Positions 34,001 to 43,500 of a stretch of DNA of 64,000 nucleotides are shown in pieces (within the stretch, counting starts at the first letter, position 1; every line of letters starts with the position of its first letter). The stretch is from Lytechinus variegatus (Eukaryota > Echinodermata > Echinoidea > Temnopleuroida > Toxopneustidae). A program made the translations under genes and the position numbers. The notes beneath the pieces were generated by a model. That model had not been told where the DNA came from, did no database searches, and saw nothing but the letters and a program-made list of their open reading frames with translations. Location of the stretch: contig NC_054740.1 of the NCBI RefSeq assembly GCF_018143015.1, forward strand, positions 75,165,856 to 75,229,855, read 5' to 3'.

Positions 34001-35555
34001 CTTACACATGTATCTTAATCACTAACCTCTGTCATTCTTCTGTCTAGAAAAATTGTATACAACCATCACTCAACATTTACCTGAAATTTTTAAAGGTCTT
34101 TTTTAACTTTCTTTTCCAATATCTCTGATAAACCATTCCAGATTGCTGACTATATGCAAATTATCCACTTTATGTTGTCAGGTACCATATGACGTGGTTC
34201 AAGATCATTTAAAAATAGCAGTCATAGGCTTGGAGTGCAAACCTGCCAATATTATTTGGTTTAAACAGGGAAGTGGGAGGTTAGAATAACATTTTAACGG
34301 GTGTTTTTCACATTTTAGCCAAGTCTTTGGTAAACTGTAGATTCTTTTAAGAGTCTGTATATTTCTTTGTACTGTGATTGAATTTTAGATTTCAGTTGCT
34401 TATGACGCAGTCACATTTCCCCTACGAATCGACAACAGCCGTTTTAACATATTTGTACCCACTACATCTATGTGGTTTGAATAAAAAATAAAACAGCTGT
34501 TCTTACTTACTGTGTAGGCACCGCAGCAGAAATGTGACTGTAGTATTAGTTATCTAAATCTCAAATATTATTAAAGGGGAATGAAACCTTTGGAACAAAT
34601 AGGCTTGTGTAGAAACAGAAAAATCAAAGAATAAGAATAAAGAAAGTTTGAGAAAAATCGGACAAATAATGAGAAAGTTATGAGCATTTGAATATTGCAA
34701 TCACTAATGCTATGGAGATCCTCCTATCGGCAATGCGACAAGGATGTGTGATGTCACTGATGAACAACTTTCCCTTTCCCTTTGGTGGACTATAAAATAC
34801 CCTCAAAATGTCTCTTTTTGCTTTTTCTTATGATGATACAAACTCTTTATCCATGATGTATTCTTAAAAAATATGTATTACATGCCCTCATGTAGAAATA
34901 ACACATGATCTATGGATAGATGTGATAAAAGAGGTAATTCAAGTGAAATATATACTAAAGTAATGGGGAGAGTTGTTCACAAGTGACATCACACATCTTT
35001 GTCGCATTGCCAATTTGCTATCTCCATAGCATTAGTGATTGCAATATTAGATGCTCATAACTTTCTCATTATTTGTCTGATTTTTCTCAAACTTTCGTTG
35101 ATCTGTTTCGTTGATTTTTCTGTTTTCAACACAAGCTATCTTGTTCCAATGGTTTCATTCTCCTTTAAGAAATTACAATGGAAATGGTTTCCTATTCTTT
35201 GAATTAAACAGAATACAATAACCAAGTTATTGTATGAAGGTATATTTGATACAGTCAGATATAAATTATTGTAAAATGCAATGAAATGTTAATGTAATGT
35301 GCTAGTGCTATATAAAAGTAAGTTTGATTATTATCAGAATAATGAAGCAATATTACCAAGATTCTTTCTGCATTTTGTATGTATTTCCATATGATACAGA
35401 TTAAAAGATATATGGAGGAGTCTGGAATTGGAGGGGTAGAGAAGTTTGAGACTCACAAGGAAGCTATCGATCACATGTTCAATAAGATGGATAAAGACAA
35501 AAATGGAGCTATTAGCCATGATGAATTTCCAGGACCAAAGCATGATGAGTTCTAG
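29630..35555 (+). CDS. FKBP14-like: FKBP14/FKBP7-like ER immunophilin with two EF-hands and alternative last exons
   Basis: A peptidyl-prolyl isomerase-type protein of the ER lumen, where family members assist collagen and secretory protein folding. Common exons are 29630-29814, 30462-30613 and 31836-31969 (157 codons). The last exon is either 33738-33896 (total 209 aa, ending HDEL) or 35400-35555 (total 208 aa, ending HDEF). The signal peptide is MDFTACCVVIVALIAAVSG. The FKBP domain shows FDTSSD, AMQGWHQGLEGACVREKR and YRFEVRSIKD. The active-site Trp is kept, but the usual VI before it is AM and the Tyr of the LGYG loop is absent, so activity may be weak. EF-hand 1 is DFDENKQISKDE; EF-hand 2 comes from either last exon. 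Length fits human FKBP14 (about 211 aa). Confidence 0.92.
29815..31019. other. FKBP introns 1-2, non-exonic sequence
   Basis: Around exon 2 no repeat is clear apart from a small hairpin near 30675-30740 (CACTACACCGC / TAGTGGAGC region). Confidence 0.45.
30462..30613 (+). CDS. FKBP14-like: FKBP exon 2 (isomerase core)
   Basis: It encodes DNTGPVHFRLNDPESTAMQG, WHQGLEGACVREKREVLIPA and GELTMNHRLP. The GWxQGLxGxCVxEKR pattern is diagnostic for secreted FKBPs. Confidence 0.93.
31031..31072. repeat. (CA)n(TA)n dinucleotide microsatellite
   Basis: ACACACAC passes directly into ATATATAT in FKBP intron 2. Confidence 0.95.
31131..31562. mobile_element. TIR element with ~60-bp inverted ends
   Basis: The left end AATGAGATGAGGCGAGGCCA continues through ACTCAACAGATGA, GGACACCATAATTAGCTTT. 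The reverse complement ends the element at 31562. No ORF. It lies in FKBP intron 2. Confidence 0.87.
31836..31969 (+). CDS. FKBP14-like: FKBP exon 3 (end of FKBP domain, EF-hand 1)
   Basis: It encodes TKPPPEGKDVGYRFEVRSIK then ENLFKKMDFDENKQISKDE. Residues 146-157 form a canonical 12-residue calcium loop. It ends in phase 0 at donor GTTTGT, which suits both last exons. Confidence 0.93.
31970..32744. other. FKBP intron 3, first part
   Basis: No feature recognised except a C-rich run near 32700. Confidence 0.45.
32745..33697. mobile_element. Foldback MITE (AAAGGACAAGTCCACC family), copy 2, interrupted
   Basis: The ends TAGGTCAAGTCCACCTCAG and TGGGGTGGACTTATCCTTTA are inverted and match copy 1 at 28.6 kb. 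Both arms carry ATAAGAAAGTTATGACATT-like and GAAATAGTGAGTGAGTGATG-like parts. A poly(A)-tailed insert (33120-33462) splits the centre. It ends only 40 bp before alternative exon a. Confidence 0.83.
33120..33462 (+). mobile_element. Poly(A)-tailed retroposed insert with 8-bp target duplication
   Basis: Starting with a G run and ending in an A-rich tail (33431-33458), it is flanked by ATATTTCA on both sides (33112-33119 and 33463-33470). This fits target-primed insertion of a LINE 3' end or a processed transcript. The source family is not recognised. Confidence 0.65.
33738..33896 (+). CDS. FKBP14-like: FKBP alternative last exon a (EF-hand 2, HDEL)
   Basis: It encodes MKAYLSMQGLGGMREDETLD, then the loop DHDRSNSLSYKE (residues 188-199) and the C terminus GHNAHDEL before TAG. 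HDEL is an ER-retrieval signal. A donor-like GTATGT follows two bases after the stop. A candidate AATAAA lies at 34480-34485. Confidence 0.9.
   Translation: MKAYLSMQGLGGMREDETLDEAINNIFDNKDHDRSNSLSYKEFFGHNAHDEL
33897..34570. other. Between FKBP alternative exons, first part
   Basis: Probably the 3' untranslated region of the HDEL isoform. A small inverted pair CAGTCACATTTC / GAAATGTGACTG lies at about 34409-34545. Confidence 0.5.
34571..35169. mobile_element. Foldback MITE (TTAAAGGGGAATGAAACC family)
   Basis: The ends TTAAAGGGGAATGAAACCTT and its inverted match to TTTAA at 35169 enclose long arms with AATGAGAAAGTTATGAGCAT, ATTGCAATCACTAATGCTAT and GTGATGTCAC. It lies between the two FKBP alternative last exons. 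Confidence 0.85.
35400..35555 (+). CDS. FKBP14-like: FKBP alternative last exon b (EF-hand 2, HDEF)
   Basis: Acceptor ATACAG, phase 0. It encodes IKRYMEESGIGGVEKFETHK, then the loop DKDKNGAISHDE and the C terminus GPKHDEF before TAG. It aligns residue for residue with exon a over the EF-hand, so the two arose by exon duplication. Confidence 0.88.
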   Translation: MKRYMEESGIGGVEKFETHKEAIDHMFNKMDKDKNGAISHDEFPGPKHDEF

Positions 35556-35639
35556 GATCTGGACCTTGTTGTTCCATACAGCGTTTATTAAAGTTACTTA
35601 TGACTTACTCATGATTTGACGCATTCCTGGAGCATGTTT

Positions 35640-35755
35640 TCAGGTGCTAAGCCAGCTACCTAGAGATATACCATTTACCGCAAGAAAGGATCACCAGTCG
35701 TGCATAACTTCATTTGTGACTTACAAACAGCTTTATGAAACACCCACCAGGAGCT
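35640..35755. mobile_element. Partial GCCGTTTCATAAAGCTG-family MITE
   Basis: Only the half with AAAGGATCACCAGTCGT and AACAGCTTTATGAAACACCC is recognisable. Confidence 0.6.
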
Positions 35756-35761
35756 AGGTCA

Positions 35762-36037
35762 GGGCCCCGTCTTACAAAGAGTTGCGATTTATCCGATCAA
35801 TCGCAACTATGGATGGCCAGCAACGTCAACGTCTATTATGCATGTTTGTTCAAAATATTTAAGCTATGATGTATATTCATGGCATGCATTCATCGTTTTC
35901 TTCAAAATTCACTGTGTATTTCTTTGGTTACAAAATACATTGTGCAAATTTCCTGTAGAAAAAAATTATGACCCTAGTGGATTTCCATAGAGTTACAATT
36001 AAATGGATCAATCATAACTCTTTGTAAGAAGGGGCCC
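35762..36037. mobile_element. Foldback MITE (GGGCCCCGTCTTACAAAGAG family)
   Basis: The left end GGGCCCCGTCTTACAAAGAG is mirrored by CTCTTTGTAAGAAGGGGCCC at 36018-36037. The arms continue with TTGCGATT and GGATCAATC parts. A fragment of the same family (TTTACAAAGAGTTACG) abuts the LINE at 12.62 kb. Confidence 0.83.
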
Positions 36038-37164
36038 AGATGTCTGTTTTATGTTGGGGTTTTAGAGGGATGATGGATAGAACTTGTCATCAAGTCGTTG
36101 CTCTGTGAATGAAATATCTCATATCGCTTCTCTAGCTTTTGAATTTTGCTCCTGCAACAATTCCTTCCATAAAAAAAATCTCTGTTAAAAGACAAAAAAA
36201 ATTAAACCTATCTTTCACATATTGAGTAATCCATGTCATTATCATTACAATAGTCAAAACCAAAACTCCTATTAAAACCATCCTCATTACCTTTATTCCA
36301 GGAGAGATAAAAAAAAATTGGACTAGAGTCAAAAGCGACATGCTATTAAGATTAAATTTTCTTCATTCATCATATTGGACAGCCACTGCTTATGAACAAT
36401 ACCAGTCTCTATTTATATCATGAAATTATTGTTATTTTCAATTCTTTTGACTTTTTGACCTTATTTCATTAAACAAATGCTGCAATTGAATCAACAGGTT
36501 ATCGCATCCAAGTAATATTGTTTTTTAACCAAATATGTTTACAATTATATTTTAGGTATAAAAGGCCACAAGGTTTTGATTGGTAATGTGTAAGGTTGCA
36601 AGAGGTGAGATCAGCTTAAATTTGTATCATAATAATTGTAATTAGTTGTAACTTTTCATATAATGGGATCCACTTTGTATTATTTTTTTGCACAATGGGG
36701 ATATCTTAACCAAAAACAAAACATACTGTCATTGTATTTTTCTTAAATTACTTATTAGCAGTATACCTTGAATTTTTATTAGTATTAAAACGAGGCTGAA
36801 CATGATTTTTTTTTAAATACCCATGAATTCATATGAAAAGGAGGGGAAAACCTGTGTGAGATGTACAATAGTTTGGTGTTTCTAGTATTGTAAAGTGCAT
36901 GGAGAGAGAGATTGATTCAATGTCTCTTTGGAAATTAAATGATACATTATATTTTTTAGACAAAATAACATACTTTATGTATCTAAAACTGCAAAGCCAA
37001 GAAAAAGAAATTCAAGTACTGCTCCCCCCCCCCGCCGCCATAACAAAAATAGAATTGATTTTGGGTATTGCTTAGAGGGTACTTATATTAAAAATTCATT
37101 GTGAAATCACCTTGTTTTCAAGAAAAGTTGTGTAAAGATAATGAGTGATGAAAATCTAAATGCA
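36038..37164. other. Intergenic, nothing recognised
   Basis: AT-rich sequence downstream of the FKBP gene, with a short C run near 37023. No gene. Confidence 0.5.
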
Positions 37165-37323
37165 GGGGAGCGTTTCATCGACATTTTTGTCTGACAAGTT
37201 GTCAGATCTGACATCTTTCCATGATTTTGATTGGCTGAGAGGCACTGTTCCTATGGCAACTGTCGGATAAAATGGGACTTGTCGGATAAAACGTCCGACA
37301 AGTCCTTTCATGAAACGCCCCCC
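37165..37323. mobile_element. Short foldback MITE with GGGCGTTTCATGAAA ends, copy 1
   Basis: The ends GGGGAGCGTTTCATCG and TGAAACGCCCCCC are inverted. The interior has GTCGGATAAAA and the shared core TTTTGATTGGCTGAGAGGC. Confidence 0.8.
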
Positions 37324-38709
37324 AGAACACTGGTTGTCATGTTTCATGTGCCTTTGAATTGTAAAATGGTAAGTGAAGAAAAGTTTGAACGTAGATTAGG
37401 TTATTCAGAGTTTAAGTTGTAACTTTAGCTAATTTTTTGTTCATGTTAATGATACATTTGCATGATAGCCTATACTTTTTATCAAAATTAATGAACTTTT
37501 TTTTTGCTCAATTCGATTTATGACTCTAAGTCTTTCATTGCTATATATCATGAGAATGCAAAATTGGTATACCATTTCTGATTGTGAAATTATTGCTATC
37601 ACCTTGAATGGCTTTTGTAGGGTTTATATCATTTTATGACTGTATAAAATCTTTGAACATTGTAGTATGCATACATTTATTATGCAATTTTTTACATATT
37701 AAGTACTGATGCTAGTATTTATTTTAGTTCCCAGATATTTGTTACCTATAGCTAGAAGTTCAGAATAAAGAAGTATAATTTTGAATACTTTGATGGAATA
37801 ATTCTTGGCTTTTTGTTAAATGACAATGATTTTGATAAAGTAGTGATATGAATTGTTCATGCCATTTTCACATTAATGCAACTATATACCCAAGGATAGC
37901 GCCGAGGTTGGGGAGATGGCAATTATGCCCCTTATAATTTTTCAACTAGTTAAAAAATCAAAGGAAGAAAATGGTACGGAGAAAAGTACCAAAAAGAAAT
38001 GGTTTGGTCTTGGAAATACAATGTAGCAACTCAGGTTTGCGTGAAGGCCACTTTTAGACCATCCCGCCTTGTCTCTCCCCCTCTCTCTATCTTTTTATGT
38101 TTCTGTATTTTCTTTGCTTGCCTCCTGTTAGAAAGAGCAAGATTTGCTGCAGATCAATTTATTGATTAATAATAAAAAATACATTAAAATTATCCATTAC
38201 AGGTTTGAACATAACAGTAAATACATAAATGGTTGGTTGACCCAATTATCGAAAACATTGTTTTGGGTCCAGTTTCATAAACCTTGCTGCAGTACCAAAT
38301 TTGCAATAACAGTTAAAAGCTACTGAAATCCTTCACTTGTGCATTAGTATTATAACAAGTCTTTCGGAAATGGGAACAGATATAGCTTATCCAACAACTG
38401 GAAGGTGCATGGGAATTTCATAAAACGAAAAGTTCACTGATTTTCAACGAGGAATGTTATAATCTACTGACATCTGATTGGCTGGCAACAAAATTATTGG
38501 CGAGAATCATAAATGAAATGTTTTGTGGCTTCCAGTGGATATTACGCCCTACAGCAGTGATGACAAAATGTTTTCATTGTTAATAAGAGTTTTGAATTTG
38601 CCTATTTAATCATACCTTTCTTCTTTTTTTAATACATTATTATCGCCACATATAAACAAAATCAGGCATTTCAAAAGAGCAATATTGATTTGAAACCTTT
38701 TGCTATTCC
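37324..38709. other. Intergenic, nothing recognised
   Basis: AT-rich sequence without a supported feature. Confidence 0.5.
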
Positions 38710-39165
38710 TCAGATCGCATACGTTCGTAATTCCGAAGCTTCGTTATTCCGAAGGTTCGGATATTCCGAAGTTTCGTTATTCCAAAGGTTCGTATTTCCG
38801 AAGGTTCGTTACTCCGAAAACAAAATTAGGTTCGTAATTCCGAAGGTGCGTTAGTCCGTAAACGAAGTGAGGTTTGTAATTCCGAAGGTTCGTTAATCCG
38901 AATACGAAATGAGGTTCGTAATTCCGAAGGTTCGTTAGTCCGAAAACGAAATGATTAACGAACCTCATTTTTTCGGACTAGCGAACCTTCAGAACAACGA
39001 ACCTTATTTCGTTTTCGGATTAACGAATCTTCGGAACAACGAACCTTATTTCGTTTTCGGATTATCGATCTTTCGGAATAACGAATCTTCGGAATAACGC
39101 AACAAATGTGCGGATTAACGAACATCGAGGTATAGGCAATTTACGTGTTTCGGAATTACGAAGTG
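38710..39165. repeat. Inverted minisatellite of TTCGTAATTCCGAAGG units
   Basis: Tandem units of about 14-40 bp built from TTCGTNATTCCGAAGG run in one orientation to about 38955. They then continue as the reverse complement (CGGATTAACGAACCTTCGGA type) to about 39165. The array is thus one large palindrome. The repetitive peptide frame across it is an artefact. Confidence 0.88.
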
Positions 39166-40356
39166 TAACCTCCTCAGATGACCTCCACATTACATGCATT
39201 AATAATGTTCATTTCGCAATCATAATTTTTGGTGCAGAACAACATGGATCAGCTTATCATTGGATCAAAGAAAACAAAATAAGAATTGCAAATCACAAGA
39301 ATAACTTGCATTTATTTGTGCTGGACACAAAACAAAACAACGAATTCAACTTCATGAATGTGAGAGGTAGAGCAACCGATTTCTTTTATCGTTCATGTTA
39401 GAAATAGTTTGAAATTCTAAACTCCTAAGCCGTCCACTTCATATTACTTGGTTAGCTACATGAATTAGGAAGAAAAATATAACAACTTTTCAATCTTGCT
39501 AATATATTGAAATTACATGTATAATGAAGCCTAAACCATGGAATTTTGAAATTCAGACATTCAAATCCCCAAGGAATATAAAAATCTTTAAATGTTGAAC
39601 AACTGTATATAGTCTTTGAAAATAAATCTATCAATATTCACTTTCGAAAGAAAATAAAAAGGTCTTCTATTCTGATAAATTAATATCATCGTCGATTAGA
39701 CCAACAGCAAATTTTCTCCAAACTTGATCTTTTTCATGGTTTTGAGTAACTAATTACAGTTTCAAACTAATATCCGTAGAACATGATTACCTTAGTCTAA
39801 TCTAGTTTTAAAGGGAAATGAATTATTTGAACAGATTTGTTTGTACATAATTATATTTCATTCCTATCCTCACATTAGAAGTCATTACCAATTTGATAAA
39901 GATAACATAACATAAATTTGAACTTAAAGTAATATATATACATATTGCAAATCAATTAACTGCAGTTATCATTTTTAAATCATATTTTCAGTACTGTGTG
40001 CGAGCTACGATTTAAGAACAAAGTATTTTTCACTCATGTATAAAATTTGATCTTACGATGATGAATAATTAAATTTATATCATTATTAAGACAAACTGTG
40101 TAGGCAGAGGAAACAAATTGAAAGAGATGATGTAACATACAATTATAATTCTATGTGGGAATTTAGTTTTAATGATGTAAGATAGGCTATTTGAGAAAAA
40201 AATAGCTACATGTACAATCCTTTTTGTGCGAACTAGCTTACGACCAGATAATATCAATTTCTGACCAAATGGTTGATGATTTGATAATCTCCAAGGGGAT
40301 CACTTCGACTCTTCCTGATGTTCTTATATGAGCTATAAGTAATTAACATCTCTGGT
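39166..40356. other. Intergenic, SLC5 3' flank
   Basis: AT-rich sequence. It should include the 3' untranslated region of the SLC5 gene; no convincing poly(A) signal was chosen. Confidence 0.45.
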
Positions 40357-40574
40357 CTATGTTGAGAAGAAGACATACATGAAAGTAGAGACCCCAATAA
40401 TGAGAACCAGATTTACATTGAGAGCGATTTTGGCTCGAGGATCCTGCTTAAGTGATGTGATCTTATGGAGATGCTCTTCTTGTTCTTTGAGCGAATTCTT
40501 CCCTTTCGTGGTATCGTCGTAACCGCAGAACCAGTCGTAAGCACGACGCCATTGACTCCGTTCATCAATTTCGT
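40357..40574 (-). CDS. SLC5A-like: SLC5 exon 15 (last helix)
   Basis: [20 protein letters not shown], a charged linker, then [20 protein letters not shown] and ST before TAG. Confidence 0.93.
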
Positions 40575-43500
40575 CTGGTCAAACAAAACAAGATAGGAAG
40601 GGAGTTATTGCTCCAACAGGGGAAAAAAGATATGATGATTGATAATGAGTTTGATGACGACGATGATGACGATAATAATAAGCATCACAATGTATTCTGT
40701 AAAATCAATCTCTGAATATAGTGACCATCATCGTTAAAAAATGCATCGTTGTCGCCATCCGTACATCTTTAATAAGTATTAGCCAGTGAAAAAAATAGAA
40801 GTATAGAGAGGAAAAGATTAACAGAGGAAAAGTTTTCATTTCGCACTGTATATACTACTTTGAAGAATATTGATATGTAATCTAAATATGGCTTACCATC
40901 TAATTCAATTTCTTTCTTATATCCTTTGTCTTCTTCAATCACCTCATCTTCGCGCTTTACCCGACTAAGACGAGTCCACCATGTTGTTCTAATGAGCTGT
41001 ATAAAATACAATCAAAGCAAAATACAAATTAGCTAAACATCTCAATTTAGGTGCTATTTTTTATCAAAACCTCTTCAATATATTGTTTTTTCAAATGACG
41101 ATGTAGGACGTCCGGTGTGTCAGAAATTACTCAAAAGAGATTAATATTCTGATGCCCAAAACTGCATGTATTTCTGGTCAATATATTCGCACTTAAGATA
41201 CATGCTCTTAATTTTATTTCATCTTAATCAGGCGAAAGTGTATCTTTTCAGACTAAATTAAATGCCACGAATGTTTTGTTTAAATGGTAGCATTCACACT
41301 AATAGGCCTATAAAAAATCATCTATTGAAATAGTTATGGTTTAAAAAAGCGAACAAAACGTTACAAAAGCTCGGATGGTTGAACTGTGGGTCTGTAATAC
41401 TGTACATTGAACCGAGTTTAAAAGCAGTTGAACAATAAATTCCGGCGTTTCATGAAAGTTGTCAGCACTGATAAACTGTCAGCGATGACAATATCAGTGA
41501 AATCCTTGATTTTGATTGGCTCAGAAGCTCTGGCCTCTGTTACTATATTAGCTGTCGAGGAAAGACAACTAGTCCGTGCTGACAGCTTTCATGGAACGAT
41601 CCCTGATATCGGCACGCATCCATCCATTTTAGAGTCAATAACCTGTAGTATCTTACAGACGATCAAACTGTCTTTAAGCAGTTGATCATAGTGAGCACCA
41701 CTTACTTGAAAAAGGGATGCAATACATGTATTTATTTTAATTAAATATCTTGTAAATCTCAGCTCTGCTTTGCAGATCTCGTGCTACAGATTCAGTATAT
41801 ATTGGAGGGGGGGGGGGTAGTCTGAGGACGATTACCGTGAGATGAATTCCGGGGATGAATACTGACCAAGCCCGTTCAATATGAACAAAACTTGATGTAA
41901 ACTTTGGACTACTGACCGACCTTTTTAAAGTTTCAGATTTTGTTTTGATTACCTTCTTCGGGTCCTGTGGGTCGGTGAGGAGACTGACCACAACGTTGAC
42001 CAGGATGGTGAACCAGAAGAGAAAGAGAGCGAAATACATGTAGTGCATGTTAGCCACGATGGATGGTCTGTAGATAGGATCACCCCAACATGGTGGTGCT
42101 CGATAGACAAAGTCAAGGATCATACGGATACCACCAACCAAGAATCCAGCACACAAAGCCCAGAAGCATCCCTAATCATAATAAATTTGAAATCATATAA
42201 TAGTCTTAAGTTTGCCAAAGATGCGCCAATGACGTAAAGAGCCATCAGGAAGGTATACGATTCATCATTATGGTTAGTACTGATACAGCCATTAATCATC
42301 ATACTTCAGGATAGATCGCATGGTAAATCGTGAACCCCTTCATATAAAAACAGGTTTGTCAGAAAATTTGTCCAAAAAAAGGGATGAAGACGCTTCTTTC
42401 AAGTACATGCTGTAATCAATCATGATGTCTTTGATTTTATTATAAAATATCTTTTAATTAAATCGAGAGTAAACAGTTGAATTTTTGCAAACAAGGAGGA
42501 TTCAACGGAAGACATTCTGCATTCTTATAAGTATGAATAATAATGTCCTATCAATGATCTGTCCTCAATGCAATAATTGACCGACTGTTTAGTGGTTGAA
42601 CAACTGCATTTGTGAACATAACGATGGTATCAAACTGCTGGTTGACTGATCGCTTAATTTCCATTTATTAAAGTATGATTCGTTACTAAAATAGTTTATG
42701 TCAAGTTAAAATCGAACCTCTTCGTTCCCACGTGTCCACAAGATAGCAAGAAGATATGTAGCAGCAATAGGTGGGGCTAAGTAAGCTGATATCTCTTGGA
42801 TATAGATGAAAAGTTGTCCTCCTTGGATCTCTTGGATGATGGGAACCCAAAGAATGGCGATACCAACCAGAATCAACACAACCAATCTGATGCAGGTATC
42901 GAGGCAGATAAAGAGATGTGTTCCTAAATCATATTGCTCATTGGATTTTTCATCTAATAAGTAATTACGAATCTCCAAATGAAATATAATCAAGATTATC
43001 ATATTTACTAAAGAATGACAATGACGATTACACCCCTGTAGGTGAGGCAGACTAATTAATGTCATTAAGATCATTGGTTTTGATTGACTGAAAAGCGCCG
43101 ATCTCTGCTATGACCACTATTTTGACAACTAGTCAGTGCAGACAACTTTCGTAAAATGGTGCCCTGTTGTGCCAAGAGAAAGAAAAATAATTTACAACGT
43201 TACAATTTTGATGTTCTAAGTTCGTCTTATAAATGGACCTTCTGAGTCAGCACCTATTTGCCATCAATCTTACTGAAACCTCTATCATTAACCAACAGCA
43301 CTCTACTTATATAGAAGCTATCATCACCCAACTGGTGCTACTTCAGTGACGTAGGGTTAACTCGTCACTTTTCACTTTATCTCGCTCATCATCAATTCAT
43401 AAATCAAAACTTTTCTTCTATTTTAGCCCTTCTCAGCTCTCCCGTTTCTCACTCACTCTCTCGCCATTCATCACCTCAAAATTTACGTTTTTCTCAAACA

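Noticed and set aside
38777-38968. Repeating peptide with FVFGLTNLRNYEP units
   Set aside because: Artefact of a minisatellite; no start context, splice sites or family match.
39108-39401. 97-residue frame
   Set aside because: It starts in the minisatellite and continues in AT-rich sequence with no family match.
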